This document shows positions 1 through 9,006 of a stretch of 64,000 nt of DNA, piece by piece. Every line of letters begins with the position of its first letter. Within the stretch, counting starts at the first letter, position 1. The notes below the pieces were generated by a model. The model had not been told where the DNA came from, did not search any database, and was given only the letters and a program-made list of their open reading frames with translations. The position numbers and the translations under genes were made by a program. Source of the DNA: Streptomyces xanthophaeus (lineage in GTDB: Bacteria > Actinomycetota > Actinomycetes > Streptomycetales > Streptomycetaceae); contig NZ_JOFT01000018.1 in NCBI RefSeq assembly GCF_000725805.1, forward strand, positions 1-64,000, given 5' to 3'.

Positions 1-3000
1 CCCCCTCACCGGGCCCAGCCCCCAGCCCCGACGCAGCACCGAAACCCGGCGCCAGCCGCCGCCCCCGGCTCGTCCCCAGCCCAGAACGGCGCCCCAGGCC
101 CCACAGCACCCCCGGGCTCCGGCGGGGCCCCGGGCTCCGCCTCGGTCCCGGGCACCGGCTCGACCCCGGTAACCGGTTCGGCCCCGGCACAGGATGGTGG
201 CCCCGGCTCGGCCCCGGATGCCGGCTCGGCTCCGGCACAGGACGGTGGCCCCGGCCCCGTCGCATTCCCGGGTACCGGCTCTGTCTCGGGCTCCGCCTCG
301 GCCCCGGGTACCGGCTGGGCCCCGGGCTCCGCCTCGGTCCCGGATGCCGGCTCTGTCTCGGGCTCCGCCTCGGCCCCGGGTACCGGCTGGGCCCCGGGCT
401 CCGCCTCGGTCCCGGTAACCGGCTCGGCTCCGGCACAGGACGGTGGCCCCGGCCCCGCCCCGGCCCCGGATACCGGCTCGGCCCCGGGCCCCGCCCCATC
501 CCCGGGCTCGGACCCATCCCCGGGGACAGGCTTGGCCCCGGGCCCCGCCCCATCCCCGGGTACCGGCACGGTCCCGGGTACCGGCTTCGCCCCGGACACC
601 GGGCCGGCCCCGGGTACCGGCTCGGCCCTCGGATCGGCCTCATCCCCGGCTATCGCCTCGGCTCCGGGTACCGGCTCGGCCCCGGACACCGGGACGATCC
701 CCGAGCCGATGCCGCTGCCCGCCCCCGAACCAGCCCGCGGGCCAGGGGCGGCGGAGCCGCAGGACCTGCTCATGCCCCCCGAGCCGCAGCAGGACGGCCT
801 CCGCGGGCAGGACAGGCCGCCGCCTCCCGGGCCGGCGGCCGGCCATGCACCGGCGGCCGTACCCGGGCCAGGAGCGGCGGAACTCCAGGACCGGCCCCTG
901 ACTTCCGAGCCGCCGCGGGACCGACTCCCCGGGCAGGACCTGACAGCAACTCCTGGTTCCCACGCCGGGCAGGCGCAGTCCGCCGCATTCAGGCCGGGAT
1001 CGGCGGAGCTTCAGGACCGACCCCTGGCCCCCGAGCCGCTGCGGGACCGCCTGCCCGGGCAGGACCTGACGCCAACTCCCGTTCCTGCCAACGGGCAGAC
1101 ACCGACTGATGGCCCCGGGTGGGCCGCGGTGGACTCCCCGGCCGGATCCCTCCCCGGGGGAGAGCCGCACGGGGAGTCGCTCCGCGCTGTGCCCCCGCAC
1201 CCCGAGCCCACGCTCCTTCAGAACCGCCTCCAGGCGCCCGACCCGCAGCAGGACCGGTTTTTCGAGGAAGAGCCGATGCCGACCTCCGGGCCCACGACCG
1301 GGCAGTGGCCCACCACTGAGCAGGCGTCGAAGGGCGCGCCTGGGTGGGGGGCGGCCGGCACCCCGGCCGGCGCCCTCACCGGGGCAGCCCCGCACGGGGA
1401 ACCGCTCCCCGCCACCACCTCGGCCGACGCGCGCCAACTCGGCGCGCCCATGCCCGACTTCGGGGCCGTGGCCCGGCCGACGGGCGCTGTGCCGTGGCGC
1501 AGCCCAGGGGCCCGGCCCGCCCCCCACGCCGCTGACCCGGGCGCCCGACTCGGCGAGGCCGACACCATCACCCCCGGACTCGGCCCTGCTGACCCGCAGC
1601 CCACGCAGGCGGTGGGATCTCCCGAGGCGGCTGAAGGGTGGCCGACCCACGGGCACCCTGACCCGGCTACCCGATCCCACCACGGGGCGCAGGTCCGCCC
1701 CGACAGCCCATTGCGTACCAACCGGCCCGCCCCACAAGGGACCGAGCACCCCGGGACCCCGCCACAAACCCCGACCCCCGCGCCCGGCCAGGACCTGGAA
1801 CCAGACCGTGCCACCGGATCAACCGGGGCCCCCGTGCCGGGCCTGGGTTCGGCACCCCGCCCGGCCGCGACGCCCGCTTCAGGCGCGAGCTCCGCCCCCG
1901 GCCGAGCCACCGCACAGGGCCGCCCGGCCACCGGATCAACCGGGGCCCCCGCGCCAGCCCCCGCACAGGGCGCGGCCGACGGCTCAGCCTTGCCCCCTGG
2001 CTCGGCCCCGGCCGCCGAACCCGGCTCGGGCCCGACCCCGGGTGCGGGCGAAGACCCCCCGTCAGCGCCCGAGCCCGGCCCTGCCCCCGGCAACGGCCCG
2101 ATCCCCGGTACCGCCCCGGCCTCGGAGCGCGGGCCAATCCCCGAGCCCGGCCCTGCCCCCAGCAACGGACCGATCCCCGGCACCGGCCAGATCCCCGGCA
2201 CCGGCCAGATCCCCGGCACCGGCCCGGCCCCCGGTACCGTCTCCGGGCGGTTCGGTGGGCGGAGGGCCGAGTGGTCCGGTGCGGAGGCCGCCGGTGAGGG
2301 GGCGGAGCCGCAGCCGCCGGCTTTGGGAGCCGGGGCAGCGCTGGGTGCGCCGGCGATCGTGCCCCGGCAGAAGGACGGCACCCCCAGGCTCCGGCCCGGC
2401 TGGACGGGACCCCTCGGCCCGGAACCCGCAGCCCTGCCCGACCTCCTGGACCACCCCGACCCGGCCGTCGCCGCGGAGGCCGCGACAGTGGAGAACCTGC
2501 TCCGCTGCTGGGTCCGCGAAGCCGCGATCCCCCGTCCCGACGGGCCCGCCGGAACCCTGCTCCGCATCCCCCTCCCCGCCTCCGGCGCCGCCCTGCTGGT
2601 GGCGGTCCGGCACTGGTCCCTGTCCGGCTGGCACCGCTTCGCCCCCGCCCGGCTCGAAGGTGCACCCGCAGGGGCGCCCGCCCTGGACGCCGTCACCCTT
2701 GCCGCCCTCATCGCCCGCGAAGGCGCCGGTGCCGGACGCGGGGGAGCCGACCTCGTCGGCCGGGTCTGCGACTCGGTGCGCCGTACCACCGAGTTCATCG
2801 CCGACCGGCGTGAACGCCCCACCGCCCCCGCACCCGTGGCCGGGGACCTCTTCCTCAGCGCCGAACAGTCCCTCCTCCTCGGTCACCCCCTCCAGCCGGA
2901 CCCGAAGAGCCGCGAAGGACTCTCCGAAGCCGAAGCACGCCGCTACTCACCCGAACTCCACGGCTCCTTCCCTCTGCACTGGTTCGCTGTCGCCCCCGGC

Positions 3001-4173
3001 GCCCTCGCCACCGACTCGGCCTGGACCGAACGCGGCCGCCCCGTGTCCGCCGCCCAGCTCCTCGGCCGCCTCGCCCCCGGACTCCCGCTGCCCGACGGCA
3101 CCGCCCCCCTTCCCCTGCACCCCTGGCAGGCCCGCGACCTGATCCAACGCCCCGCCGTCACAGCCCTCTGCGACGCGGGACTCCTGTACGACCTGGGACC
3201 CCACGGGGAACCCTGGTACCCCACCTCCTCGGTCCGGACCGTCCACCGCCCCGGCGCCCCCGCGATGCTCAAGCTCTCCCTGGGCCTGCGCATCACCAAC
3301 TCCCGCCGCGAGAACCTCCGCAAGGAGCTCCACCGCGGCGTCGAGGTGCACCGCCTGCTCCGGACCGGCCTCGCCGAGCAGTGGCAGAGCGCCCACCCCG
3401 CATTCGACATCGTCCGCGACCCCGCCTGGATCGCCGTCGACTCCACGGACGGCACGCCCGTCCCCGGCCTCGACGCCCTGCTGCGCCACAACCCCTTCCG
3501 CTCGGGCGACGACGCCCTCTGCGTCGCCGCACTGACCGCCCCCCGCCCCTGGCCGGGCCGGGGCATCATGCGGTCCCGTCTCGCCGAGATCGTCTCCGGT
3601 CTCGTCGCTGCCACCGGACGGAGCTCCTCCGCCGTCTCCGCCGAGTGGTTCCTGCGCTACCTCGACCACGTGGTCCTGCCGGTACTCGCCTTCGACGCGC
3701 TCGCCGGGATCGCCCTCGAAGCGCACCAGCAGAACACCCTGGTCCTCCTCGACCCGGCCGGCTGGCCGGTCGGCGGCCGCTACCGTGACAACCAGGGCTA
3801 CTACTTCCGCGCTTCCCGCCGCGCGGAACTGGAGCGCCGGCTCCCCGGCATCGGCGGCGCCAGCGACACCTTCGTCTCCGACGACGTCACCGACGAACGC
3901 TTCGCCTACTACCTCGGCATCAACAACGTGCTCGGTCTGATCGGTGCTTTCGGATCGCAGCGGCTCGCCGACGAGCGCGTACTCCTCGCCGCCTTCCGCC
4001 GCTTCCTCAGCAAGGCCGCGGGCCTCGGGCCGCTCCCCGCGCGGCTGCTCGACTCACCCACCCTGCGCTGCAAGGCGAATCTGCTCACCCGCCTGGGAGG
4101 ACTCGACGAACTCGTCGGCCCCGTCGACACCCAGTCCGTCTACGTCACCATCGCCAACCCCCTTCACGACTGA
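1..4173 (+). CDS. IucA/IucC-family NIS siderophore synthetase with a giant low-complexity N-terminal region (5' partial)
   Basis: The C-terminal ~580 residues are an IucA/IucC-type synthetase, an ATP-dependent ligase joining carboxylic acids to amines or alcohols in NRPS-independent siderophore assembly. Family hallmarks seen are LLRCWVRE at the domain start, LPLHPWQ, SSVRT followed by KLSLGLRITNSRREN, EAHQQN, and a GRYRDNQGYYF segment. The reading frame stays open upstream to base 1, so about 780 residues rich in Pro, Gly, Ala, Ser and Thr precede the domain and the true start may lie outside the window. Internal candidate starts are TTG 532, GTG 2359, and GTG 2488 with an excellent GGAGG 8 nt upstream. 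The last would cut into the conserved N-terminus, so I do not favour it. The gene is followed 32 nt later by the acetyltransferase. Domain call firm; start and status of the extension uncertain. Confidence 0.8.
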   Translation, partial: PPHRAQPPAPTQHRNPAPAAAPGSSPAQNGAPGPTAPPGSGGAPGSASVPGTGSTPVTGSAPAQDGGPGSAPDAGSAPAQDGGPGPVAFPGTGSVSGSASAPGTGWAPGSASVPDAGSVSGSASAPGTGWAPGSASVPVTGSAPAQDGGPGPAPAPDTGSAPGPAPSPGSDPSPGTGLAPGPAPSPGTGTVPGTGFAPDTGPAPGTGSALGSASSPAIASAPGTGSAPDTGTIPEPMPLPAPEPARGPGAAEPQDLLMPPEPQQDGLRGQDRPPPPGPAAGHAPAAVPGPGAAELQDRPLTSEPPRDRLPGQDLTATPGSHAGQAQSAAFRPGSAELQDRPLAPEPLRDRLPGQDLTPTPVPANGQTPTDGPGWAAVDSPAGSLPGGEPHGESLRAVPPHPEPTLLQNRLQAPDPQQDRFFEEEPMPTSGPTTGQWPTTEQASKGAPGWGAAGTPAGALTGAAPHGEPLPATTSADARQLGAPMPDFGAVARPTGAVPWRSPGARPAPHAADPGARLGEADTITPGLGPADPQPTQAVGSPEAAEGWPTHGHPDPATRSHHGAQVRPDSPLRTNRPAPQGTEHPGTPPQTPTPAPGQDLEPDRATGSTGAPVPGLGSAPRPAATPASGASSAPGRATAQGRPATGSTGAPAPAPAQGAADGSALPPGSAPAAEPGSGPTPGAGEDPPSAPEPGPAPGNGPIPGTAPASERGPIPEPGPAPSNGPIPGTGQIPGTGQIPGTGPAPGTVSGRFGGRRAEWSGAEAAGEGAEPQPPALGAGAALGAPAIVPRQKDGTPRLRPGWTGPLGPEPAALPDLLDHPDPAVAAEAATVENLLRCWVREAAIPRPDGPAGTLLRIPLPASGAALLVAVRHWSLSGWHRFAPARLEGAPAGAPALDAVTLAALIAREGAGAGRGGADLVGRVCDSVRRTTEFIADRRERPTAPAPVAGDLFLSAEQSLLLGHPLQPDPKSREGLSEAEARRYSPELHGSFPLHWFAVAPGALATDSAWTERGRPVSAAQLLGRLAPGLPLPDGTAPLPLHPWQARDLIQRPAVTALCDAGLLYDLGPHGEPWYPTSSVRTVHRPGAPAMLKLSLGLRITNSRRENLRKELHRGVEVHRLLRTGLAEQWQSAHPAFDIVRDPAWIAVDSTDGTPVPGLDALLRHNPFRSGDDALCVAALTAPRPWPGRGIMRSRLAEIVSGLVAATGRSSSAVSAEWFLRYLDHVVLPVLAFDALAGIALEAHQQNTLVLLDPAGWPVGGRYRDNQGYYFRASRRAELERRLPGIGGASDTFVSDDVTDERFAYYLGINNVLGLIGAFGSQRLADERVLLAAFRRFLSKAAGLGPLPARLLDSPTLRCKANLLTRLGGLDELVGPVDTQSVYVTIANPLHD
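748..1125 (+). repeat. Three tandem 126-bp (42-residue) repeats inside the NIS synthetase extension
   Basis: Units start at 748, 874 and 1000, exactly 126 bp apart, and share the pattern (A/S)AExQD...EPxxDxLxGQD. A more diverged fourth copy, with LLQNRLQAPDPQQDR and then PTxGPxxGQxPT, begins near 1210. Between units 2 and 3 several codon differences in the core are synonymous (gaa/gag, ctc/ctt, cgg/cga, cga/cgc, ctc/ctg). This supports translation in the same frame as the downstream synthetase domain. On both sides lie simpler PGTG and PAPG motifs, including near-perfect 15-bp repeats around 2180-2230. Confidence 0.75.
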
Positions 4174-4205
4174 CGCGTCAGCGCTGACGCCGAGGAGAGC
4201 CTCCG

Positions 4206-4868
4206 ATGCCGTCCACCGACACCCCAGCCGGGCCCACCGCACACCGCACCGTCGAAACGCGCCTCGCGCCGCACCTGTTGCCCCTGCTCGCCGAGGCAGA
4301 CCTCCTCGATTCGCCCGCCGCCTGGGGCAGCGTCACCACCCCCGCCGGAGCCTTCCGCCTCGAACCCGTACGGCCGGGCCGGGACCTGGAACTACTCACC
4401 CGGTGGATGAACGACCCCGAGGTGGACGCCTACTGGGAGCTCGCCGGCCCCGCCGCCGTCACCGCCGCGCACCTGCGGGCCCAGCTCGACGGGGACGGCC
4501 GCAGCACCCCCTGCCTCGGCCTCCTCGACGGCACACCGATGAGCTACTGGGAGGTCTACCGGGCCGACCTCGACCCGCTGTCCCGGCACTACCCGGCGCG
4601 CCCCCACGACACGGGTATCCACCTGCTCATCGGGGACGGCACGAACCGCGGCCGCGGCCTGGGCAGTGCACTGCTGCGCGCCGTGGCCGACCTGGTCCTC
4701 GACAACCGCCCTCGCTGCACCCGTGTCATCGCGGAACCGGACATCCGCAACACCCCCTCCGTATCGGCCTTCCTGAGCTCCGGTTTCCGCTGTTCCGCGG
4801 AAATCGACCTTCCCGAGAAGCGCGCCGCCCTGATGATCCGGGAGCGGGCGCTGCGCAATCTCCTCTGA
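4206..4868 (+). CDS. AlcB/IucB-type GNAT acetyltransferase of the siderophore operon
   Basis: A 220-residue GNAT protein that likely acylates the hydroxylamine or amine building block before condensation by the flanking synthetases. Family signs are WMNDPEVDAYWELAG near residue 65, YWEVYRA near 118, DTGIHLLIG near 137, then the acetyl-CoA loop GRGLGSALL. This arrangement is typical of the AlcB/IucB/MbtK siderophore acyltransferases. The ATG at 4206 follows GAGGAG 9 nt upstream and sits 32 nt after the first synthetase, so the three genes form an operon. The acyl group (acetyl, succinyl or other) cannot be read from the sequence. Confidence 0.85.
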   Translation: MPSTDTPAGPTAHRTVETRLAPHLLPLLAEADLLDSPAAWGSVTTPAGAFRLEPVRPGRDLELLTRWMNDPEVDAYWELAGPAAVTAAHLRAQLDGDGRSTPCLGLLDGTPMSYWEVYRADLDPLSRHYPARPHDTGIHLLIGDGTNRGRGLGSALLRAVADLVLDNRPRCTRVIAEPDIRNTPSVSAFLSSGFRCSAEIDLPEKRAALMIRERALRNLL

Positions 4869-4969
4869 CTGCCGCCCCGCGCAGCCCCTCACACCTTCCG
4901 CTCCGAACGCACCTCTCCCTTCGAAAACTCTGCGTCGCGCAGCAAAGTTCCCGATACCCGAGGAGTTCC

Positions 4970-6901
4970 GTGCCGAATTTCCCTGCCGCCCCCGACTCCG
5001 CCGCCGACTCCCGAGCCTTCGCAGGCCCAGGCCCAGGCCCAGGCATCGCAGGCCCCGCTCCCGCGGACGATGCCGCCATTGCGCCCTCGCCGCAGGACCC
5101 CCGTACGCCGCCCGAACTCAACCGGCCGGCCTGGGAGGGGGCCGCCCGCCGGCTGCTCGCCAAGATGCTCTCCGAGTTCGCCTACGAGGAGATCGTCCAC
5201 CCGGTCCCCATACCCTCGGCCCCCTCCGCCGCCGGTGACGCCTGGACCCTCACCCTCGACGACGGCAGCAGCCTCGGCTTCCGGGCCCGCCGCCGCGCGT
5301 ACGGCAGCTGGCAGGTCGCCCCGGACAGCGTCACCCTCACCCCGCCGTCCCCGTCCACGGAACCTTCGGCGGCCTTCGCGGACCCGTACGCCTTCCTCGT
5401 CCGCGCCCGCAGCACCCTCGGCCTCGACGGGGCCACCCTCGGCCACCTGGTCCGCGAGCTCAGCGCCACCCTCGCCGCCGACGCACGCATCGACCACACC
5501 GCGCTCACCGCCGACGTCCTGGCCGACCTCGACTACGCCTCCCTCGAAGGCCACCAGACCGGACACCCCTGGCTCGTCCTCAACAAGGGGCGCATGGGTC
5601 TTTCCGCGTCCGACACCGCGGTCTGGGCCCCCGAGGCGCGCACCCGCCAGCGCCTTCCCTGGCTCGCCGCGCACACCTCGCTCGCCGAGTACCGCGGCAC
5701 CGCGGGCCTGGAGGACCCCGCCCGCCTCTACGCCGCCGAACTCGACTCCCGCACCCGCGCCGCTTTCGACCAGCACCTGCGCGAGCTCGGTCTCGACCCG
5801 CGCGGTTACCTCTACCTCCCGGTCCACCCCTGGCAGTGGGACGAGGTCGTCCTGCCCCTCTTCGCTCCGGCCCTCGCCTCCGGAGCCCTGGTCCCGCTGC
5901 CCGCCGATCCCGACGTGCGCCTGCCCCAGCAGTCCGTCCGGACCTTCCTCAACCTCACCCGCCCCGACCGGCACAGCCTCAAGCTGCCGCTCTCCGTCTT
6001 CAACACCATGGTCTGGCGCGGCCTGCCCAGCGACCTCACCCTCGCCGCCCCGGCCGTCACCGCCTGGATCCACTCCCTGCGCGACGCCGACCCCTTCCTC
6101 CGTGACGAGTGCAAGGTGATCCTGCTCGGAGAGGTCGCCTCCGTCACCGTCCGCCACCCCGTCTACGAGCAGCTTCCCGAGGTCCCGTACCAGTACAAGG
6201 AACTGCTCGGAGCGATCTGGCGCGAGCCTCTCACCGGCCTCCTCGCACCCGGCGAGCGGGCCCGCACGCTGGCCTCCCTCCTTCACACCGACCCGCGCGG
6301 CCGCTCCTTCACCGCCGAACTCGTCGCCCGTTCCGGACTCGCCCCGACCGCCTGGCTCCGGCGCCTCTTCGCCGCCCTCCTCCCGCCTCTGCTCCACTTC
6401 CTCTACCGCTACGGCACCGTCTTCTCGCCGCACGGGGAGAACGTCGTCGTGATCTTCGACGAGCGGGACGTCCCGGTCCGGCTCGCGGTGAAGGACTTCG
6501 TGGACGACGTCAACATCAGCGCGCAACCCCTGCCGGAGCTCGAATCCCTGCCCGACGAGGTCCGCCGCGTCCTGCTCGCGAAGCAGGCCGACTTCCTGCC
6601 CCAGTTCATCCACTCCGGCCTGTTCATCGGTGTCTTCCGTTACCTCTCGGCCCTTTGCGAGGACCGCCTGGGAGTGCCGGAGGAGGAGTTCTGGTCCCTC
6701 GTACGGGCGGAGATCCTGCGGCACCAGGCCCGCTTCCCGGAGCTCGAGGAGCGCTACGCACTCTTCGACCTGCTCGGCGAGCGCGTCGCCCGGCTCTGCC
6801 TGAACCGGAACCGGCTCTACGAGGACGGCTACCGCGACCGCCCCGAGCGCCCGCACGCCGTCCAGCACGGCTCCGTACCGAACCCCTTGTACCGGGCATG
6901 A
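4970..6901 (+). CDS. Second IucA/IucC-family NIS siderophore synthetase
   Basis: A 643-residue synthetase, last gene of the siderophore operon. The start is GTG 4970, preceded by AGGAG at 4961-4965; the frame is open further upstream but overlaps the acetyltransferase and lacks family similarity there. The first ~45 residues are Pro/Gly/Ala-rich, a mild version of the first synthetase's extension. Recognisable elements are EGHQTGHPWLVLNKGR with the family's (S/G)HP site, YLPVHPWQWDEV, QQSVRTFLNLTR followed by KLPLSVFNTMVWRGLP, and SPHGENVVVIFDERDVP with VKDFVDDV for nucleotide binding. Two synthetases plus an acyltransferase imply sequential coupling on a dicarboxylic or citrate scaffold. The product is unknown. 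Confidence 0.9.
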   Translation: MPNFPAAPDSAADSRAFAGPGPGPGIAGPAPADDAAIAPSPQDPRTPPELNRPAWEGAARRLLAKMLSEFAYEEIVHPVPIPSAPSAAGDAWTLTLDDGSSLGFRARRRAYGSWQVAPDSVTLTPPSPSTEPSAAFADPYAFLVRARSTLGLDGATLGHLVRELSATLAADARIDHTALTADVLADLDYASLEGHQTGHPWLVLNKGRMGLSASDTAVWAPEARTRQRLPWLAAHTSLAEYRGTAGLEDPARLYAAELDSRTRAAFDQHLRELGLDPRGYLYLPVHPWQWDEVVLPLFAPALASGALVPLPADPDVRLPQQSVRTFLNLTRPDRHSLKLPLSVFNTMVWRGLPSDLTLAAPAVTAWIHSLRDADPFLRDECKVILLGEVASVTVRHPVYEQLPEVPYQYKELLGAIWREPLTGLLAPGERARTLASLLHTDPRGRSFTAELVARSGLAPTAWLRRLFAALLPPLLHFLYRYGTVFSPHGENVVVIFDERDVPVRLAVKDFVDDVNISAQPLPELESLPDEVRRVLLAKQADFLPQFIHSGLFIGVFRYLSALCEDRLGVPEEEFWSLVRAEILRHQARFPELEERYALFDLLGERVARLCLNRNRLYEDGYRDRPERPHAVQHGSVPNPLYRA

Positions 6902-6937
6902 ATCCTCATCGGTGCCGTCGCTGTCGGTGGGGCCCCG

Positions 6938-6943
6938 TAGGGT
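6938..6943 (+). promoter_or_regulatory. -10 box (TAGGGT) of the DinG-like helicase gene
   Basis: TAGGGT lies 10 nt before the ATG at 6954, and there is no Shine-Dalgarno sequence between them. This fits a leaderless transcript starting at or just before the ATG. No convincing GAAC-N4-GTTC LexA site overlaps it. Confidence 0.4.
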
Positions 6944-6953
6944 TGGCAGTGCT

Positions 6954-8924
6954 ATGACGAAGCCCTCCCTCCCCGACCTGCTGCACGCCGCCGTCTCCGC
7001 CGTCGGCGGCACGGAGCGCCCCGGCCAGGTGGCCATGGCGGAAGCCGTCGCCGAAGCGATCGACGACAACTCCCACCGCCTCATCCAGGCCGGCACCGGC
7101 ACCGGCAAGTCCCTGGGCTACCTGGTGCCCGCCCTTGCCCACGGTGAGCGCGTGGTCGTGGCCACCGCGACCCTGGCGCTCCAGCGCCAGCTCGTCGAGC
7201 GCGACCTGCCCCGGACGGTGGACGCACTGCATCCGCAGCTGCGCCGCCGCCCGCAGTTCGCCATGCTCAAGGGCCGCTCCAACTACCTGTGTCTCCACCG
7301 GCTGCACGAAGGCGCGCCGCAGGACGAGGAGGACGGCCTCTTCGACCAGTTCGAGGCGGCCGCCCCCACCAGCAAGCTCGGCCAGGACCTGCTGCGCATG
7401 CGCGACTGGGCCGACGAGACCGAGACCGGTGACCGCGACGACCTGACCCCGGGCGTCTCGGACCGGGCCTGGTCGCAGATTTCCGTGTCCTCCCGGGAGT
7501 GCCTGGGTGCGACGAAGTGCGCCTACGGAGCCGAGTGCTTCGCCGAGGCGGCACGCGAGCGGGCCAAGCTCGCCGATGTGGTCGTCACCAATCACGCGCT
7601 GCTTGCCATCGACGCCATCGAGGGCGCCCCGGTGCTGCCGCAGCACGAGGTGCTGATCGTCGACGAGGCCCACGAGCTGGTCTCCCGGGTGACCGGCGTC
7701 GCCACCGGCGAGCTCACCCCGGGGCAGGTGAACCGGGCCGTGAAGCGGGCGGCGAAGCTGGTCGACGAGAAGACGGCCGATTCCCTCCAGACCGCTTCCG
7801 AGTCCTTCGAGCGGGTCATGGAGCTGGCCCTGCCGGGCCGTCTGGAAGAGGTACCCGAGGACCTGGGCTACGCGCTGATGTCCCTGCGGGACGCCGCCCG
7901 CAACGTGATCTCGGCGATCGGCGCGACCCGGGACAAGTCCGTCCACGACGAGGACGCCGTCCGCAAGCAGGCGCTGGCCGCAGTGGAGAACGTCCACTCC
8001 GTGGCGGAGCGGATCACCAACGGCTCCGAGTACGACGTCGTCTGGTACGAGCGCCACGACCGCTTCGGTGCCACCCTCCGGGTCGCACCGCTGTCGGTTT
8101 CGGGCCTGCTGCGCGAGAAGCTGTTCGAGGACCGCTCCGTCGTCCTGACCTCGGCCACCCTCAAGCTCGGCGGTGACTTCAACGGGGTCGCGGCTTCCCT
8201 CGGCCTGTCCCCGGAGGGGGTGGAGGGAGAGGACGTGCCGCTCTGGAAGGGTCTGGACGTCGGTTCCCCCTTCGACTATCCCAAGCAGGGCATCCTCTAC
8301 GTCGCCAAGCACCTGGCCACCCCGGGCCGTGAGGGCACCCGTGGCGACATGATGGACGAGCTGGCCGAACTGATCGAGGCCGCCGGCGGCCGGACCCTCG
8401 GACTGTTCTCCTCGATGCGCGGCGCCAAGGCCGCTGCGGAGGAACTGCGGGGGCGGCTCGACCACCCGATCCTGCTCCAGGGCGAGGAGACGCTCGGCGA
8501 GCTGATCAAGGGCTTCGCCGCCGACCCGAAGACCTGCCTGTTCGGGACCCTGTCGCTGTGGCAGGGCGTGGACGTGCCCGGTCCCAGCTGTCAGCTCGTG
8601 GTGATGGACCGGATTCCCTTCCCCCGTCCCGACGACCCGCTGATGAGCGCCCGGCAGAAGTCGGTCGAGGAACACGGCGGGAACGGCTTCATGGCCGTCG
8701 CGGCCACGCATGCCGCGCTGCTGATGGCCCAGGGAGCGGGCCGACTCGTACGGGCCACCGGCGACCGGGGTGTCGTGGCGGTCCTGGACCCCCGGCTGGC
8801 GACCGCCCGGTACGGGAGTTTCCTGCGGGCCACGCTCCCGGACTTCTGGTACACGACGGACCGCAACCAGGTCCGCCGCTCCTTGTCCGCGATCGACGCG
8901 TCGGCGACGGCCGACGGGAAGTAG
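6954..8924 (+). CDS. dinG: DinG/XPD-family ATP-dependent DNA helicase
   Basis: A 656-residue superfamily 2 helicase of the DinG/YoaA/XPD type, expected to unwind DNA 5'-3' during repair. Walker A GTGTGKS is at residues 47-53, the Q-like RPGQ is near 22, and the VDEAH box is near 236. Four cysteines (YLC near 110, then SRECLGATKCAYGAEC near 183-193) sit where XPD-type helicases hold a 4Fe-4S cluster. Motif VI-type sequence GAGRLVRATGDRG is near residue 600. The ATG at 6954 is preferred over an upstream GTG at 6912 because homologues start at MTKPSLPDLL. The gene converges on lexA, suggesting a DNA-damage context, but no LexA site was found upstream. Confidence 0.9.
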   Translation: MTKPSLPDLLHAAVSAVGGTERPGQVAMAEAVAEAIDDNSHRLIQAGTGTGKSLGYLVPALAHGERVVVATATLALQRQLVERDLPRTVDALHPQLRRRPQFAMLKGRSNYLCLHRLHEGAPQDEEDGLFDQFEAAAPTSKLGQDLLRMRDWADETETGDRDDLTPGVSDRAWSQISVSSRECLGATKCAYGAECFAEAARERAKLADVVVTNHALLAIDAIEGAPVLPQHEVLIVDEAHELVSRVTGVATGELTPGQVNRAVKRAAKLVDEKTADSLQTASESFERVMELALPGRLEEVPEDLGYALMSLRDAARNVISAIGATRDKSVHDEDAVRKQALAAVENVHSVAERITNGSEYDVVWYERHDRFGATLRVAPLSVSGLLREKLFEDRSVVLTSATLKLGGDFNGVAASLGLSPEGVEGEDVPLWKGLDVGSPFDYPKQGILYVAKHLATPGREGTRGDMMDELAELIEAAGGRTLGLFSSMRGAKAAAEELRGRLDHPILLQGEETLGELIKGFAADPKTCLFGTLSLWQGVDVPGPSCQLVVMDRIPFPRPDDPLMSARQKSVEEHGGNGFMAVAATHAALLMAQGAGRLVRATGDRGVVAVLDPRLATARYGSFLRATLPDFWYTTDRNQVRRSLSAIDASATADGK

Positions 8925-8956
8925 CACGCGTCGTTCGGGCGGCGCCGCACGCAAAG

Positions 8957-8991
8957 CAGCCCTGGGACCGGCGCAGTAGGTCCCAGGGCTG
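8957..8991. terminator. Bidirectional terminator hairpin between dinG-like gene and lexA
   Basis: A perfect 13-bp stem (8957-8969 with 8979-8991) and 9-nt loop lie between the two convergent stop codons. There is no strong T-run, as is usual for Streptomyces hairpin terminators. Confidence 0.75.
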
Positions 8992-9006
8992 GCAGTGGGC
9001 GGCGGG

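Noticed and set aside
640..2822. Long open frames on the minus strand (375 and 534 codons) opposite the Pro/Gly-rich region
   Set aside because: They are antisense to a repetitive high-GC frame, contain only Gly/Arg/Pro-rich sequence with no family motif, and disappear where the synthetase domain begins.
6880..6953. Possible LexA box GAAC...GTAC before the DinG-like helicase
   Set aside because: Spacing is five rather than four and the second half reads GTAC, not GTTC.
4889..7108. 739-codon minus-strand frame opposite the second NIS synthetase
   Set aside because: Shadow frame produced by high GC at third codon positions; no recognisable domain, and the plus strand has clear IucA/IucC motifs.
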